Assembly: GCA_027704905.1 (NCBI GenBank)
Contig: CM051004.1
Span: 14,284,436-14,348,435, forward strand
Origin: Muraenolepis orangiensis
Taxonomy: Eukaryota > Chordata > Actinopteri > Gadiformes > Muraenolepididae
DNA: 64,000 nucleotides
Direction of reading: 5' to 3'
Shown: piece by piece, positions 63,914 through 64,000 of the stretch
How the letters are laid out: each line of letters starts with the position of its first letter
Numbering within the stretch: position 1 is the first letter of the stretch
Translations under genes and position numbers: made by a program
The notes under the pieces: generated by a model
Databases searched by the model: none
Told to the model about the DNA's origin: nothing
What the model saw: the letters and a program-made list of their open reading frames with translations, nothing else

Positions 63914-64000
<87 letters not shown>
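63914..64000. repeat. (CT)n microsatellite at window edge
   Basis: Pure CT array that continues to the last base of the window. Confidence 0.99.

Overview
The window is vertebrate, almost certainly teleost, genomic DNA. One multi-exon gene covers positions 142 to 53374 on the minus strand. Its 14 coding exons join in frame into the N-terminal 726 residues of CACHD1 (VWFA and cache domain-containing protein 1, an alpha2delta-like membrane protein). Teleost origin is suggested by tRNA-derived SINEs of a type common in fish, a LINE reverse-transcriptase scrap, fish-type repeat tails and compact introns. The extreme density of long (CA)n and (GA)n arrays resembles what is reported for cod-like fishes (Gadiformes); that assignment is an inference, not something the sequence proves.

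Layout along the + strand, which runs from the inside of the gene back to its start: exons 14 to 11 (142-2747), exons 10 and 9 (4197-6241), exons 8 to 5 (9707-13563), exon 4 (18299-18405), exon 3 (23243-23391), exon 2 (29352-29414), a 23.7 kb intron 1, and exon 1 with the start codon at 53372-53374. All exon junctions have AG/GT borders, phases match, and the exon lengths sum to 2178 nt. The 3' half of the gene (second half of the cache region, transmembrane segment, cytoplasmic tail) lies beyond position 1. From 53375 to 64000 is upstream DNA in which I recognise no second gene; two short GC-rich coding-like patches (58700-58765 and 63305-63480) remain unassigned.

The rest is dominated by tandem repeats: more than 20 (CA/TG)n arrays, many over 100 bp, about ten (GA/CT)n arrays, and minisatellites with units of about 24 to 39 bp. 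Several touch or reshape splice signals. Exon 8 ends inside a minisatellite built from its own last coding bases, including a second copy of its splice donor. Exon 4 has a (TG)n acceptor tract. Exon 11 sits between long (TG)n and (CA)n arrays that are inverted relative to each other. Exon 3 lies between two long UG arrays. Other items are two SINEs of one family, a third SINE inserted in a 31-bp minisatellite, a MITE-like element 33 bp from the exon 9 donor, and a set of short near-perfect hairpins.

I found no operon-like or defence-like system. The notable biology is how repeat expansion may affect the splicing of one conserved neuronal gene.
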